Below are positions 1-12,706 of a stretch of 64,000 nucleotides of DNA, piece after piece. Position numbers and translations under genes: made by a program. The first letter of the stretch is position 1. Each line of letters starts with the position of its first letter. The notes beneath the pieces were generated by a model. It saw only the letters and a program-made list of their open reading frames with translations. It ran no database searches and was not told the DNA's origin. This DNA is from Megachile rotundata (lineage: Eukaryota > Arthropoda > Insecta > Hymenoptera > Megachilidae), in contig NW_027473316.1 in the NCBI RefSeq assembly GCF_050947335.1, forward strand, positions 434,001-498,000, read 5' to 3'.

Positions 1-949
1 GATTGTGATTGTATGATTGTGATTGTATGATTGGGATCGTATGATTGTGATTGTAAGATTGTGATTGTGTGATTGCGATTGTATGATTGCGATTGTATGA
101 TTGTGACTGTATGATTGTGATTGTATGATTGTGATTGTATGATTGTGATTGTATGATTGTGATTGTATGATTGTGATTGTATGATTGTGGTTGTATGATT
201 GTGATTGTATGATTGTGATTGTATGATTGTGATTGTATGATTGTGATTGTATGATTGTGATTGTATGATTGTGATCGTATGATTGTGATTGTATGATTGT
301 GATTGTATGATTGTGCTTGTATGATTGTGATTGTATGATTGTGATTGTATGATTGTGATTGTATGATTGTGATTGTATGATTGTGATTGTATGATTGTGA
401 TTGTATGATTGTGATTGTATGATTGTGATTGTATGATTGTGATTGTATGATTGTGATTGTATGATTGTGATTGTATGATTGTGATTGTATAATTGTGATT
501 GTATGATTGTGATCGTATGATTGTGGTTGTATAATTAAGGTTGTCTGATTGTTTCTGTATGATTGTGATTGTATGATTGCGATTGTATGATTGTGATTGT
601 ATGATTGTGATTGCATGATTGTGATTGTATGATTGTGATTGTATGATTGTGATTGTATGATTGTGGTTGTATGATTGTGATTGTATGATTGTGATTGTAT
701 GATTGTGATTCTTTCTTTGCGATTGTATGATTGTGATTGTATGATTGTGATTGTATGATTGTGATTGTATGATTGTGATCGTATGATTGTGGTTGTATAA
801 TTAAGGTTGTATGATTGTTTCTGTATGATTGTGATTGTATGATTGCGATTGTATGATCGTGATTGTGAGATTGTGATTGTGAGATTGTGATTGTATGATT
901 GTGATTGAATGATTGTGATTGTGTGATAGTAATTGTATGATTGTGATTG

Positions 950-1860
950 TATGATTGTGATTGTATGATTGTGATTGTATGATTGTGATTGTATGATAGT
1001 AATTGTATGATTATGATGGTATGATAGTGATTGTATGATTGTTTCTGTATGATTGTGATTGTATGATTGCGATTGTATGATTATGATTGTATAATTGTGA
1101 TTGTATGATTGTGATTGTGTGATTGTGATTGTGAGATTTGATTGTATGATCGTGATTGTATGATCGTGATTGTGAGATTGTGATTGTATGATTGTGATTG
1201 AATGATTGTGATTGTATGATAGTAATTGTATGATTGTGATTGTATGATTGCGATCGTATGATTGTGATTGTATGATTGTGATTGTATGACTGTGATCGTA
1301 TGATTGTGATTCTTTGATTGCGATTGTATGATTGTGATTGTATGATTGTGATTGTATGATTGTGATTGTATGATTGTGATTGCATGATTGTAATTGTATG
1401 ATTGTGATTGTATGACTGTGATTGTATGATTGTGATTGTATGATTGTGATTGTATGATTGTGATTGTATGATTGTGATTGTATGATTGTTTCTGTATGAT
1501 TGTGATTGTATGATTGCGATTGTATGATTATGATTGTATGATTGTGATTGTATGATTCTGATTGTGTGATTGTGATTGTGAGATTGTTATTGTATGATCG
1601 TGATTGTATGATCGTGATTGTGAGATTGTGGTTGTATGATTGTGATTGTATGATTGTGATTGTATGATAGTAATTGTATGATTGTGATAGTATGATTGCG
1701 ATTGTATGATTGTGATTGTATGATTGTGATTGTATGATTGTGATAGTATGATTGTGATTCTTTCATTGCGATTGTATGATTGTGATTGTATGATTGTGAT
1801 TGTGAGTTTGTGGTTGTATGATTGTGATTGTATGATTGTGATTGTGTGATTGTGATTGTA
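950..1860 (+). repeat. Block carrying the 13-bp unit, copy 1 of 3
   Basis: Variant units in fixed order: ATAGTAATTG, ATTATGATGG, ATAGTG, TTTCTG, GCG, ATTATG, TATAATTG, GTGTG, GTGAG, a shortened 13-bp unit, two ATCGTG units, GTGAG, GAATG, ATAGTAATTG and onward to GTGAGTTTGTGG near 1805. The same order recurs at about 6.33-7.20 kb (offset 5376 to 5390) and 8.15-9.05 kb (offset 7195). The 13-bp unit in all three shows common descent. Confidence 0.85.
1136..1148 (+). other. 13-bp unit (1-bp deletion, register break)
   Basis: Here the unit reads ATTTGATTGTATG, lacking the G at unit position 4. Unit starts change from phase 2 to phase 1 modulo 14. This is the first of three copies of one ancestral deletion (others at 6512 and 8331). 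Confidence 0.93.
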
Positions 1861-2184
1861 TGATTGTGATTGTATGATTGTGATCGTATGATTGTGATGG
1901 TACGACTGTGACTGTATGATTGTGATTGTATAATTGTGATTGTATGATTGTGATTGTATGATTGTGATTGTATGATTGTGATTGTATGATTGTGATTGTA
2001 TGGTAGTAATTTTATGATTGTGATTGTATGATTGTGATTGTATGATTGTGATTGTATGATTGTGATTGTATGATTGTGATTGTATGATTGTGATTGTATG
2101 ATCGTGATTGTATGATTGTGATTGTATGATTGTGATTGTATGATTGTGATTGTATGATTGTGATTGTATGATTGTGATTGTATG

Positions 2185-2199
2185 ATTGGGATCGTTATG
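2185..2199 (+). other. 15-bp unit (1-bp insertion, register break)
   Basis: The unit reads ATTGGGATCGTTATG, one base longer than the related ATTGGGATCGTATG unit seen at 30-43 and elsewhere. It restores the unit phase from 1 to 2. A second copy lies at 9366-9380 at the offset expected for superunit A. Confidence 0.93.
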
Positions 2200-2353
2200 A
2201 TTGTGATTGAAAGATTGTGATTGTGTGATTGCGATTGTATGATTGCGATTGTATGATTGTGACTGTATGATTGTGATTGTATGATTGTGATTGTATGATT
2301 GTGATTGTATGATTGTGATTGTATGATTGTGATTGTATGATTGTGATTGTATG

Positions 2354-2893
2354 ACTGTCATTGTATGATAGTGATTGTATGATTATGATTGTATGGTTGT
2401 GATTGTATGATCGTGATTGTATGATCATGATTGTGAGATTGTGATTGTATGATTGTGATTGTATGATTTTGATTGTATGATTGTGATTGTATGACTGTGA
2501 TTGTAAGATTGTGATTTTGCGATTGCGATTGTATGATTGTGACTGTATAATTGTGATTGTATGATTGTGTTTGTATGATTGTGATTGTATGATTGTGATT
2601 GTATGATTGTGATCGTATGATTGTGATCGTATAATTGTGATCGTATGATTGTGATCGTATGATTGTGATTGTATGATTGTGATTGTATGATTGTGATTGA
2701 ATGATTGTGATTGTATGATTGTGATTGTATGATTGCGATTGTATGATTGTGATTGTATGACTGTGATCGTATGATTGTGATTCTTTGATTGTGATTGTAT
2801 GATTGTGATTGTATGATTGTGATTGTATGATTGTGATTGTGTGATTGTGATTGTATGATTGTGATGGTATGATTGTGATTGTATGATTGTGAT
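2354..2893 (+). repeat. ACTGTCATTG block, copy 1 of 4
   Basis: A block opening with ACTGTCATTGTATG, then ATAGTG, ATTATG, a GGTTG unit, ATCGTG, ATCATG, GTGAG, ATTTTG, GTAAG, a unit ending TTTTGCG, GCG, GACTG, TATAATTG and a GTGTTTG unit. It recurs starting at 10501 (offset 8147), 14547 and 15891. A diverged relative starts at 51359 and 58897 (ACTGTCATTGCATG). The ATCATG unit creates a TGATCA palindrome. Confidence 0.85.
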
Positions 2894-4559
2894 TGCATGA
2901 TTATAATCGTATGATTGTGATTGCATGATTGTGATTGTATGATTGTGATTGTATGATTGTGATTGTATGATAGTTATTGTATGATTGTTTCTGTATGATT
3001 GTGATTGTATGATTATGATTGTATGATTGTGATTGTATGATTGTGATTGTGTGATTGCGATTGTGAGATTGTGATTGTATGATCGTGATTGTATGATCGT
3101 GATTGTGAGATTGTGGTTGTATGATTGTGATTGTATGATTGTGATTGTATGATAGTAATTGTATGATTGTGATAGTATGATTGCGATTGTATGATTGTGA
3201 TTGTATGATTGTGATTGTATGATTGTGATTGTATGATTGTGATCGTATGATTGTGATTCTTTGATTGCGATTGTATGATTGTGATTGTATGATTGTGATT
3301 GTATGATTATGATTGTATGATTGTGATTGCATGATAGTGATTGTATGATTGCGATTATATGATTGTGATTGTATGATTGTGATTGTATGATTGCGATTGT
3401 GTGATTGTGATTGCATGATTGTGATTGTATGATAGTGATTGTATGATTGTGGTTGTATGATTGTGATTGTATGATTGTGATTGTATGATTGTGATTGTAT
3501 GATTGTGATTGTATGATTGTGATTGTATGATTGTGATCGTATGATTGTGATTGTATGATTGTGATTGTATGATTGTGCTTGTATGATTGTGATTGTATGA
3601 TTGTGATTGTATGATTGTGATTGTATGATTGTGATTGTATGATTGTGATTGTATGATTGTGATTGCATGATTGTGATTGTATGATTGTGATTGTATGATT
3701 GTGATTGTATGATTGCGATTGTATGATTGTGAATCTGTGATAGTGATTGTATGATTGTGTCTGTATGATTGTGATTGTATGATTGCGATTGTATGATTAT
3801 GATTGTTTGATTGTGATTGTATGATTGTGATTGTGTGATTGTGATTGTGAGATTGTGATTGTATGATTGTGATTGTATGACTGTGATCGTATGATTGTGA
3901 TTCTTTGATTGCGATTGTATGATTGTGATTGTATGATTGTGATTGTATGATTGTGATTGTATGATTGTGGTTGTAAGATTGTGATTGTATGATTGTGATT
4001 CTTTCATTGCGATTGTATGATTGTGATTGTATGATTGTGATTGTATGATTGTGATTGTATGATTGTGATCGTATGATTGTGGTTGTATAATTAAGGTTGT
4101 ATGATTGTTTCTGTATGATTGTGATTGTATGATTGCGATTGTATGATTGTGATTGTATGATTGTGATTGTGTGATTGTGATTGTATGATTGTGATTGCAT
4201 GATTGTGATTGTATGATTGTGATTGTATGATTGTGATTGTATGATTGTGATTGTATGATTGTGATTGTATGATTGTGATTGTATGATTGTGATTGTATGA
4301 CTGTGATCGTATGATTGTGATTCTTTGATTGCGATTGTATGATTGCGATTGTATGATTGTGATTGTATGATTGTGATTGTATGATTGTGATTGTATGATT
4401 GCGATTGTATGATTGTGATTGTATGACTGTGATCGTATGATTGTGATTCTTTGATTGCGATTGTATGATTGTGATTGTATGATTGTGATTGTATGATTGT
4501 GATTGTGTGATTGTGATTGTATGATTGTGATGGTATGATCGTGATTGTATGATTGTGAT
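2894..4559 (+). repeat. 1666-bp HOR, superunit A copy 1, unit 1
   Basis: Begins with the rare variant GCATG followed by ATTATAATCGTATG. The same variant pair recurs at 4560, exactly 1666 bp (119 units) later, with the same internal order: ATAGTTATTG, TTTCTG, ATTATG, GTGTG, GCG, GTGAG, two ATCGTG, ATAGTAATTG, ATTCTTTG, ATTATATG, GTGC, a GAATCTG unit, ATTCTTTC and ATTAAGG at 4090. Confidence 0.85.
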
Positions 4560-6100
4560 TGCATGATTATAATCGTATGATTGTGATTGTATGATTGTGA
4601 TTGTATGATTGTGATTGTATGATTGTGATTGTATGATAGTTATTGTATGATTGTTTCTGTATGATTGTGATTGTATGATTATGATTGTATGATTGTGATT
4701 GTATGACTGTGATTGTGTGATTGCGATTGTGAGATTGTGATTGTATGATCGTGATTGTATGATCGTGATTGTGAGATTGTGGTTGTATGATTGTGATTGT
4801 ATGATTGTGATTGTATGATAGTAATTGTATGATTGTGATAGTATGGTTGCGATTGTATGATTGTGACTGTATGATTGTGATTGTATGATTGTGATTGTAT
4901 GATTGTGATCGTATGATTGTGATTCTTTGATTGCGATTGTATGATTGTGATTGTATGATTGTGATTGTATGATTATGATTGTATGATTGTGATTGCATGA
5001 TAGTGATTGTATGATTGCGATTATATGATTGTGATTGTATGATTGTGATTGTATGATTGCGATTGTGTGATTGTGATTGCATGATTGTGATTGTATGATA
5101 GTGATTGTATGATTGTGGTTGTATGATTGTGATTGTATGATTGTGATTGTATGATTGTGATTGTATGATTGTGATTGTATGATTGTGATTGTATGATTGT
5201 GATCGTATGATTGTGATTGTATGATTGTGATTGTATGATTGTGCTTGTATGATTGTGATTGTATGATTGTGATTGTATGATTGTGATTGTATGATTGTGA
5301 TTGTATGATTGTGATTGTATGATTGTGATTGCATGATTGTGATTGTATGATTGTGATTGTATGATTGTGATTGTATGATTGCGATTGTATGATTGTGGAT
5401 CTGTGATAGTGATTGTATGATTGTTTCTGTATGATTGTGATTGTATGATTGCGATTGTATGATTATGATTGTTTGATTGTGATTGTATGATTGTGATTGT
5501 GTGATTGTGATTGTGAGATTGTGATTGTATGATTGTGATTGTATGACTGTGATCGTATGATTGTGATTCTTTGATTGCGATTGTATGATTGTGATTGTAT
5601 GATTGTGATTGTATGATTGTGATTGTATGATTGTGATTGTATGATTGTGGTTGTATGATTGTGATTGTATGATTGTGATTCTTTCATTGCGATTGTATGA
5701 TTGTGATTGTATGATTGTGATTGTATGATTGTGATTGTATGATTGTGATCGTATGATTGTGGTTGTATAATTAAGGTTGTATGATTGTTTCTGTATGATT
5801 GTGATTGTATGATTGCGATTGTATGATTGTGATTGTATGATTGTGATTGTGTGATTGTGATTGTATGATTGTGATTGCATGATTGTGATTGTATGATTGT
5901 GATTGTATGATTGTGATTGTATGATTGTGATTGTATGATTGTGATTGTATGATTGTGATTGTATGATTGTGATTGTATGACTGTGATCGTATGATTGTGA
6001 TTCTTTGATTGCGATTGTATGATTGCGATTGTATGATTGTAATTGTATGATTGTGATTGTATGATTGTGATTGTATGATTGTGATTGTATGATTGTGATT
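4560..6100 (+). repeat. 1666-bp HOR, superunit A copy 1, unit 2
   Basis: Second tandem copy of the 1666-bp HOR that starts at 2894. ATTAAGG sits at 5770. The unit carries its own point differences, for example GTGGATCTG at about 5395 where the related copy at 13545 has GAATCTG. Its end is uncertain because it runs into a pure 14-mer run at about 6.05-6.15 kb. Confidence 0.8.
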
Positions 6101-6329
6101 GTATGATTGTGATTGTATGATTGTGATTGTATGATTGTGATTGTATGATTGTGATTGTGTGATTGTGATTGTATGATTGTGATTGTATGATTATGATTGT
6201 ATGATTGTGATTGTATGATTGTGATTCTTTCATTGCGATTGTATGGTTGTGATTGTATGATTGTGATTGTATGATTGTGATTGTATGATTGTGATTGTAT
6301 GATTGTGATCGTATGATTGTGGTTGTATG

Positions 6330-7205
6330 ATTGTGATTGTATGATTGTGATTGTATGATTGTGATTGTATGATAGTAATTGTATGATTATGATGGTATGA
6401 TAGTGATTGTATGATTGTTTCTGTATGATTGTGATTGTATGATTGCGATTGTATGATTATGATTGTATAATTGTGATTGTATGATTGTGATTGTGTGATT
6501 GTGGTTGTGAGATTTGATTGTATGATCGTGATTGCATGATCGTGATTGTGAGATTGTGATTGTATGATTGTGATTGAATGATTGTGATTGTATGATAGTA
6601 ATTGTATGATTGTGATTGTATGATTGCGATTGTATGATTGTGATTGTATGATTGTGATTGTATGACTGTGATCGTATGATTGTGATTCTTTGATTGCGAT
6701 TGAATGATTGTGATTGTATGATTGTGATTGTATGATTGTGATTGTATGATTGTGATTGCATGATTGTAATTGTATGATTGTGATTGTATGACTGTGATTG
6801 TATGATTGTGATTGTATGATTGTGATTGTATGATTGTGATTGTATGATAGTGATTGTATGATTGTTTCTGTATGATTGTGATTGTATGATTGCGATTGTA
6901 TGATTATGATTGTATGATTGTGATTGTATGATTCTGATTGTGTGATTGTGATTGTGAGATTGTGATTGTATGATCGTGATTGTATGATCGTGATTGTATG
7001 ATCGTGATTGTGAGATTGTGGTTGTATGATTGTGATTGTATGATTGTGATTGTATGATAGTAATTGTATGATTGTGATAGTATGATTGCGATTGTATGAT
7101 TGTGATTGTATGATTGTGATTGTATGATTGTGATAGTATGATTGTGATTCTTTCATTGCGATTGTATGATTGTGATTGTATGATTGTGATTGTGAGTTTG
7201 TGGTT
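6330..7205 (+). repeat. Block carrying the 13-bp unit, copy 2 of 3
   Basis: Repeats the marker order of 0.95-1.86 kb, with the 13-bp unit at 6512-6524 and GTGAGTTTGTGG near 7195. It runs directly into superunit A copy 2, so the superunit ends with a second copy of one of its own internal blocks. Copy 1 of the superunit probably follows the same block upstream of the window. Confidence 0.82.
6512..6524 (+). other. 13-bp unit, second copy
   Basis: Same ATTTGATTGTATG shortened unit as at 1136. Unit phase shifts from 2 to 1 here (next unit starts at 6525). Confidence 0.93.
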
Positions 7206-8149
7206 GTATGATTGTGATTGTATGATTGTGATTGTATGATTGGGATCGTATGATTGTGATTGTAAGATTGTGATTGTGTGATTGCGATTGTATGATTGCG
7301 ATTGTATGATTGTGACTGTATGATTGTGATTGTATGATTGTGATTGTATGATTGTGATTGTATGATTGTGATTGTATGATTGTGATTGTATGATTGTGGT
7401 TGTATGATTGTGATTGTATGATTGTGATTGTATGATTGTGATTGTATGATTGTGATTGTATGATTGTGATTGTATGATTGTGATCGTATGATTGTGATTG
7501 TATGATTGTGATTGTATGATTGTGCTTGTATGATTGTGATTGTATGATTGTGATTGTATGATTGTGATTGTATGATTGTGATTGTGTGATTGTGATTGTA
7601 TGATTGTGATTGTATGATTGTGATTGTATGATTGTGATTGTATGATTGTGATTGTATGATTGTGATTGTATGATTGTGATTGTATGATTGTGATTGTATG
7701 ATTGTGATTGTATGATTGTGATCGTATGATTGTGGTTGTATAATTAAGGTTGTCTGATTGTTTCTGTATGATTGTGATTGTATGATTGCGATTGTATGAT
7801 TGTGATTGTATGATTGTGATTGCATGATTGTGATTGTATGATTGTGATTGTATGATTGTGATTGTATGATTGTGGTTGTATGATTGTGATTGTATGATTG
7901 TGATTGTATGATTGTGATTCTTTCTTTGCGATTGTATGATTGTGATTGTATGATTGTGATTGTATGATTGTGATCGTATGATTGTGGTTGTATAATTAAG
8001 GTTGTATGATTGTTTCTGTATGATTGTGATTGTATGATTGCGATTGTATGATCGTGATTGTGAGATTGTGATTGTGAGATTGTGATTGTATGATTGTGAT
8101 TGAATGATTGTGATTGTGTGATAGTAATTGTATGATTGTGATTGTATGA

Positions 8150-9055
8150 TTGTGATTGTATGATTGTGATTGTATGATTGTGATTGTATGATAGTAATTG
8201 TATGATTATGATGGTATGATAGTGATTGTATGATTGTTTCTGTATGATTGTGATTGTATGATTGCGATTGTATGATTATGATTGTATAATTGTGATTGTA
8301 TGATTGTGATTGTGTGATTGTGATTGTGAGATTTGATTGTATGATCGTGATTGTATGATCGTGATTGTGAGATTGTGATTGTATGATTGTGATTGAATGA
8401 TTGTGATTGTATGATAGTAATTGTATGATTGTGATTGTATGATTGCGATTGTATGATTGTGATTGTATGATTGTGATTGTATGACTGTGATCGTATGATT
8501 GTGATTCTTTGATTGCGATTGTATGATTGTGATTGTATGATTGTGATTGTATGATTGTGATTGTATGATTGTGATTGCATGATTGTAATTGTATGATTGT
8601 GATTGTATGACTGTGATTGTATGATTGTGATTGTATGATTGTGATTGTATGATTGTGATTGTATGATAGTGATTGTATGATTGTTTCTGTATGATTGTGA
8701 TTGTATGATTGCGATTGTATGATTATGATTGTATGATTGTGATTGTATGATTCTGATTGTGTGATTGTGATTGTGAGATTGTTATTGTATGATCGTGATT
8801 GTATGATCGTGATTGTGAGATTGTGGTTGTATGATTGTGATTGTATGATTGTGATTGTATGATAGTAATTGTATGATTGTGATAGTATGATTGCGATTGT
8901 ATGATTGTGATTGTATGATTGTGATTGTATGATTGTGATAGTATGATTGTGATTCTTTCATTGCGATTGTATGATTGTGATTGTATGATTGTGATTGTGA
9001 GTTTGTGGTTGTATGATTGTGATTGTATGATTGTGATTGTATGATTGTGATTGTA
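8150..9055 (+). repeat. Block carrying the 13-bp unit, copy 3 of 3
   Basis: Third copy of the 0.95-1.86 kb block, at offset 7195 inside superunit A copy 2. A T at 8450 corresponds to a C at 1255. The shared GTGAGTTTGTGG landmark begins near 9000. Confidence 0.85.
8331..8343 (+). other. 13-bp unit, third copy
   Basis: Same shortened unit as at 1136 and 6512. Unit phase shifts from 1 to 0. Confidence 0.93.
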
Positions 9056-9365
9056 TGATTGTGATTGTATGATTGTGATCGTATGATTGTGATGGTACGA
9101 CTGTGACTGTATGATTGTGATTGTATAATTGTGATTGTATGATTGTGATTGTATGATTGTGATTGTATGATTGTGATTGTATGATTGTGATTGTATGGTA
9201 GTAATTTTATGATTGTGATTGTATGATTGTGATTGTATGATTGTGATTGTATGATTGTGATTGTATGATTGTGATTGTATGATTGTGATTGTATGATTGT
9301 GATTGTATGATTGTGATTGTATGATTGTGATTGTATGATTGTGATTGTATGATTGTGATTGTATG

Positions 9366-9380
9366 ATTGGGATCGTTATG
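9366..9380 (+). other. 15-bp unit, second copy
   Basis: Same ATTGGGATCGTTATG unit as at 2185, at offset 7181. Unit phase shifts from 0 back to 1. Confidence 0.93.
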
Positions 9381-9529
9381 ATTGTGATTGAAAGATTGTG
9401 ATTGTGTGATTGCGATTGTATGATTGCGATTGTATGATTGTGACTGTATGATTGTGATTGTATGATTGTGATTGTATGATTGTGATTGTATGATTGTGAT
9501 TGTATGATTGTGATTGTATGATTGTGATT

Positions 9530-10495
9530 GTGTGATAGTGATTGTATGATTGTTTCTGTATGATTGTGATTGTGTGATTGTGATTGTGACATTGTGATTG
9601 TATGATCGTGATTGTGAGATTGTGATTGTGAGATTGTGATTGTGTGATTGTGATTGAATGATTGTGATTGTATGATAGTAATTGTATGATTGTGATTGTA
9701 TGATTGCGATTGTATGATTGTGATTGTATGATTGTGATCGTATGATTGTGATTCTTTGATTGCGATTGTATGATTGCGATTGTATGATTGTGATTGTATG
9801 ATTGTGATTGTATGATTGTGGTTGTATGATTGTGATTGTATGATTGTGATTCTTTCATTGCGATTGTATGATTGTGATTGTATGATTGTGATTGTATGAT
9901 TGTGATTGTATGATTGTGATCGTATGATTGTGGTTGTATAATTAAGGTTGTATGATTGTTTCTGTATGATTGTGATTGTATGATTGCGATTGTATGATTG
10001 TGATTGTATGATTGTGATTGTGTGATTGTGATTGTATGATTGTGATTGCATGATTGTGATTGTATGATTGTGATTGTATGATTGTGATTGTATGATTGTG
10101 ATTGTATGATTGTGATTGTATGATTGTGATTGTATGATTGTGATTGTATGACTGTGATCGTATGATTGTGATTCTTTGATTGCGATTGTATGATTGTGAT
10201 TGTATGATTGTGATTGTATGATTGTGATTGTATGATTGGGATTGTATGATTGTGATTCTTTGATTGCGATTGTATGATTGTGATCGTATGATTGTGATCG
10301 TATAATTGTGATTGTATGATTGTGATTGTATGATTGTGATTGTATGATTGTGATTTTATGATTGTGATTGTATGATTGTGATTGTATGATTGTGATTGTA
10401 TGATTGTGGTTGTATGATTGTGATTGTATGATTGTGATTGTATGATTGTGATTGTATGATTGTGATTGTATGATTGTGATTGTATGATTGTGATT
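9530..10495 (+). repeat. 966-bp segment present only in superunit A copy 2
   Basis: Lies between markers that are adjacent in copy 1 (GACTG near 2274 and ACTGTCATTG at 2354). The offset between copies rises from 7181 to 8147, a difference of 69 units. The segment carries a full HOR-like order: GTGTG, ATAGTG, TTTCTG, GTGAG units, GAATG, ATAGTAATTG, ATTCTTTG, ATTCTTTC and ATTAAGG at 9941. This suggests a complete HOR block was gained by unequal exchange. Exact ends are hidden in pure runs. Confidence 0.75.
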
Positions 10496-10500
10496 GTATG

Positions 10501-11040
10501 ACTGTCATTGTATGATAGTGATTGTATGATTATGATTGTATGGTTGTGATTGTATGATCGTGATTGTATGATCATGATTGTGAGATTGTGATTGTATGAT
10601 TGTGATTGTATGATTTTGATTGTATGATTGTGATTGTATGACTGTGATTGTAAGATTGTGATTTTGCGATTGCGATTGTATGATTGTGACTGTATAATTG
10701 TGATTGTATGATTGTGTTTGTATGATTGTGATTGTATGATTGTGATTGTATGATTGTGATCGTATGATTGTGATCGTATAATTGTGATCGTATGATTGTG
10801 ATCGTATGATTGTGATTGTATGATTGTGATTGTATGATTGTGATTGAATGATTGTGATTGTATGATTGTGATTGTATGATTGCGATTGTATGATTGTGAT
10901 TGTATGACTGTGATCGTATGATTGTGATTCTTTGATTGTGATTGTATGATTGTGATTGTATGATTGTGATTGTATGATTGTGATTGTGTGATTGTGATTG
11001 TATGATTGTGATGGTATGATTGTGATTGTATGATTGTGAT
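10501..11040 (+). repeat. ACTGTCATTG block, copy 2 of 4
   Basis: Matches 2354-2893 at offset 8147, including the ATCATG unit near 10570 and the TTTTGCG unit near 10664. Confidence 0.85.
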
Positions 11041-12706
11041 TGCATGATTATAATCGTATGATTGTGATTGTATGATTGTGATTGTATGATTGTGATTGTA
11101 TGATTGTGATTGTATGATAGTTATTGTATGATTGTTTCTGTATGATTGTGATTGTATGATTATGATTGTATGATTGTGATTGTATGATTGTGATTGTGTG
11201 ATTGCGATTGTGAGATTGTGATTGTATGATCGTGATTGTATGATCGTGATTGTGAGATTGTGGTTGTATGATTGTGATTGTATGATTGTGATTGTATGAT
11301 AGTAATTGTATGATTGTGATAGTATGATTGCGATTGTATGATTGTGATTGTATGATTGTGATTGTATGATTGTGATTGTATGATTGTGATCGTATGATTG
11401 TGATTCTTTGATTGCGATTGTATGATTGTGATTGTATGATTGTGATTGTATGATTATGATTGTATGATTGTGATTGCATGATAGTGATTGTATGATTGCG
11501 ATTATATGATTGTGATTGTATGATTGTGATTGTATGATTGCGATTGTGTGATTGTGATTGCATGATTGTGATTGTATGATAGTGATTGTATGATTGTGGT
11601 TGTATGATTGTGATTGTATGATTGTGATTGTATGATTGTGATTGTATGATTGTGATTGTATGATTGTGATTGTATGATTGTGATCGTATGATTGTGATTG
11701 TATGATTGTGATTGTATGATTGTGCTTGTATGATTGTGATTGTATGATTGTGATTGTATGATTGTGATTGTATGATTGTGATTGTATGATTGTGATTGTA
11801 TGATTGTGATTGCATGATTGTGATTGTATGATTGTGATTGTATGATTGTGATTGTATGATTGCGATTGTATGATTGTGAATCTGTGATAGTGATTGTATG
11901 ATTGTGTCTGTATGATTGTGATTGTATGATTGCGATTGTATGATTATGATTGTTTGATTGTGATTGTATGATTGTGATTGTGTGATTGTGATTGTGAGAT
12001 TGTGATTGTATGATTGTGATTGTATGACTGTGATCGTATGATTGTGATTCTTTGATTGCGATTGTATGATTGTGATTGTATGATTGTGATTGTATGATTG
12101 TGATTGTATGATTGTGGTTGTAAGATTGTGATTGTATGATTGTGATTCTTTCATTGCGATTGTATGATTGTGATTGTATGATTGTGATTGTATGATTGTG
12201 ATTGTATGATTGTGATCGTATGATTGTGGTTGTATAATTAAGGTTGTATGATTGTTTCTGTATGATTGTGATTGTATGATTGCGATTGTATGATTGTGAT
12301 TGTATGATTGTGATTGTGTGATTGTGATTGTATGATTGTGATTGCATGATTGTGATTGTATGATTGTGATTGTATGATTGTGATTGTATGATTGTGATTG
12401 TATGATTGTGATTGTATGATTGTGATTGTATGATTGTGATTGTATGACTGTGATCGTATGATTGTGATTCTTTGATTGCGATTGTATGATTGCGATTGTA
12501 TGATTGTGATTGTATGATTGTGATTGTATGATTGTGATTGTATGATTGCGATTGTATGATTGTGATTGTATGACTGTGATCGTATGATTGTGATTCTTTG
12601 ATTGCGATTGTATGATTGTGATTGTATGATTGTGATTGTATGATTGTGATTGTGTGATTGTGATTGTATGATTGTGATGGTATGATTGTGATTGTATGAT
12701 TGTGAT
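11041..12706 (+). repeat. 1666-bp HOR, superunit A copy 2, unit 1
   Basis: Counterpart of 2894-4559 at offset 8147; ATTAAGG at 12237. A T at 11071 corresponds to a C at 2924, a transition. Confidence 0.85.

Larger units (their letters stand above)
1..7209 (+). repeat. Superunit A, copy 1 (about 7.2 kb)
   Basis: First copy of a tandem superunit, already in progress at base 1. Marker variants near its start (GGG at 33-35, GG at 189, C at 276, GTGC at 316, ATTAAGG at 534, CTTTCTTTG near 711) recur exactly 7209 bp downstream. The offset falls to 7195 after about 0.75 kb and to 7181 after about 2.1 kb, each step being one 14-bp unit. It contains a pair of 1666-bp HORs (2.9-6.1 kb). It ends with a second copy of its own 0.95-1.86 kb block. 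The 5' boundary is outside the window. Confidence 0.85.

Noticed and set aside
534..547. ATTAAGG unit as a transposon target site or insertion scar (TTAA)
   Set aside because: It is an in-register 14-bp unit with substitutions only. No duplicated target or foreign sequence is present, and its 30 copies follow HOR duplication.
2400..2412. TGATCA palindrome in the ATCATG unit as a regulatory operator
   Set aside because: It is explained by one or two substitutions in a unit and by copying of the block (also near 10570, 14610, 15960, 55490 and 63040). There is no promoter or gene beside it.
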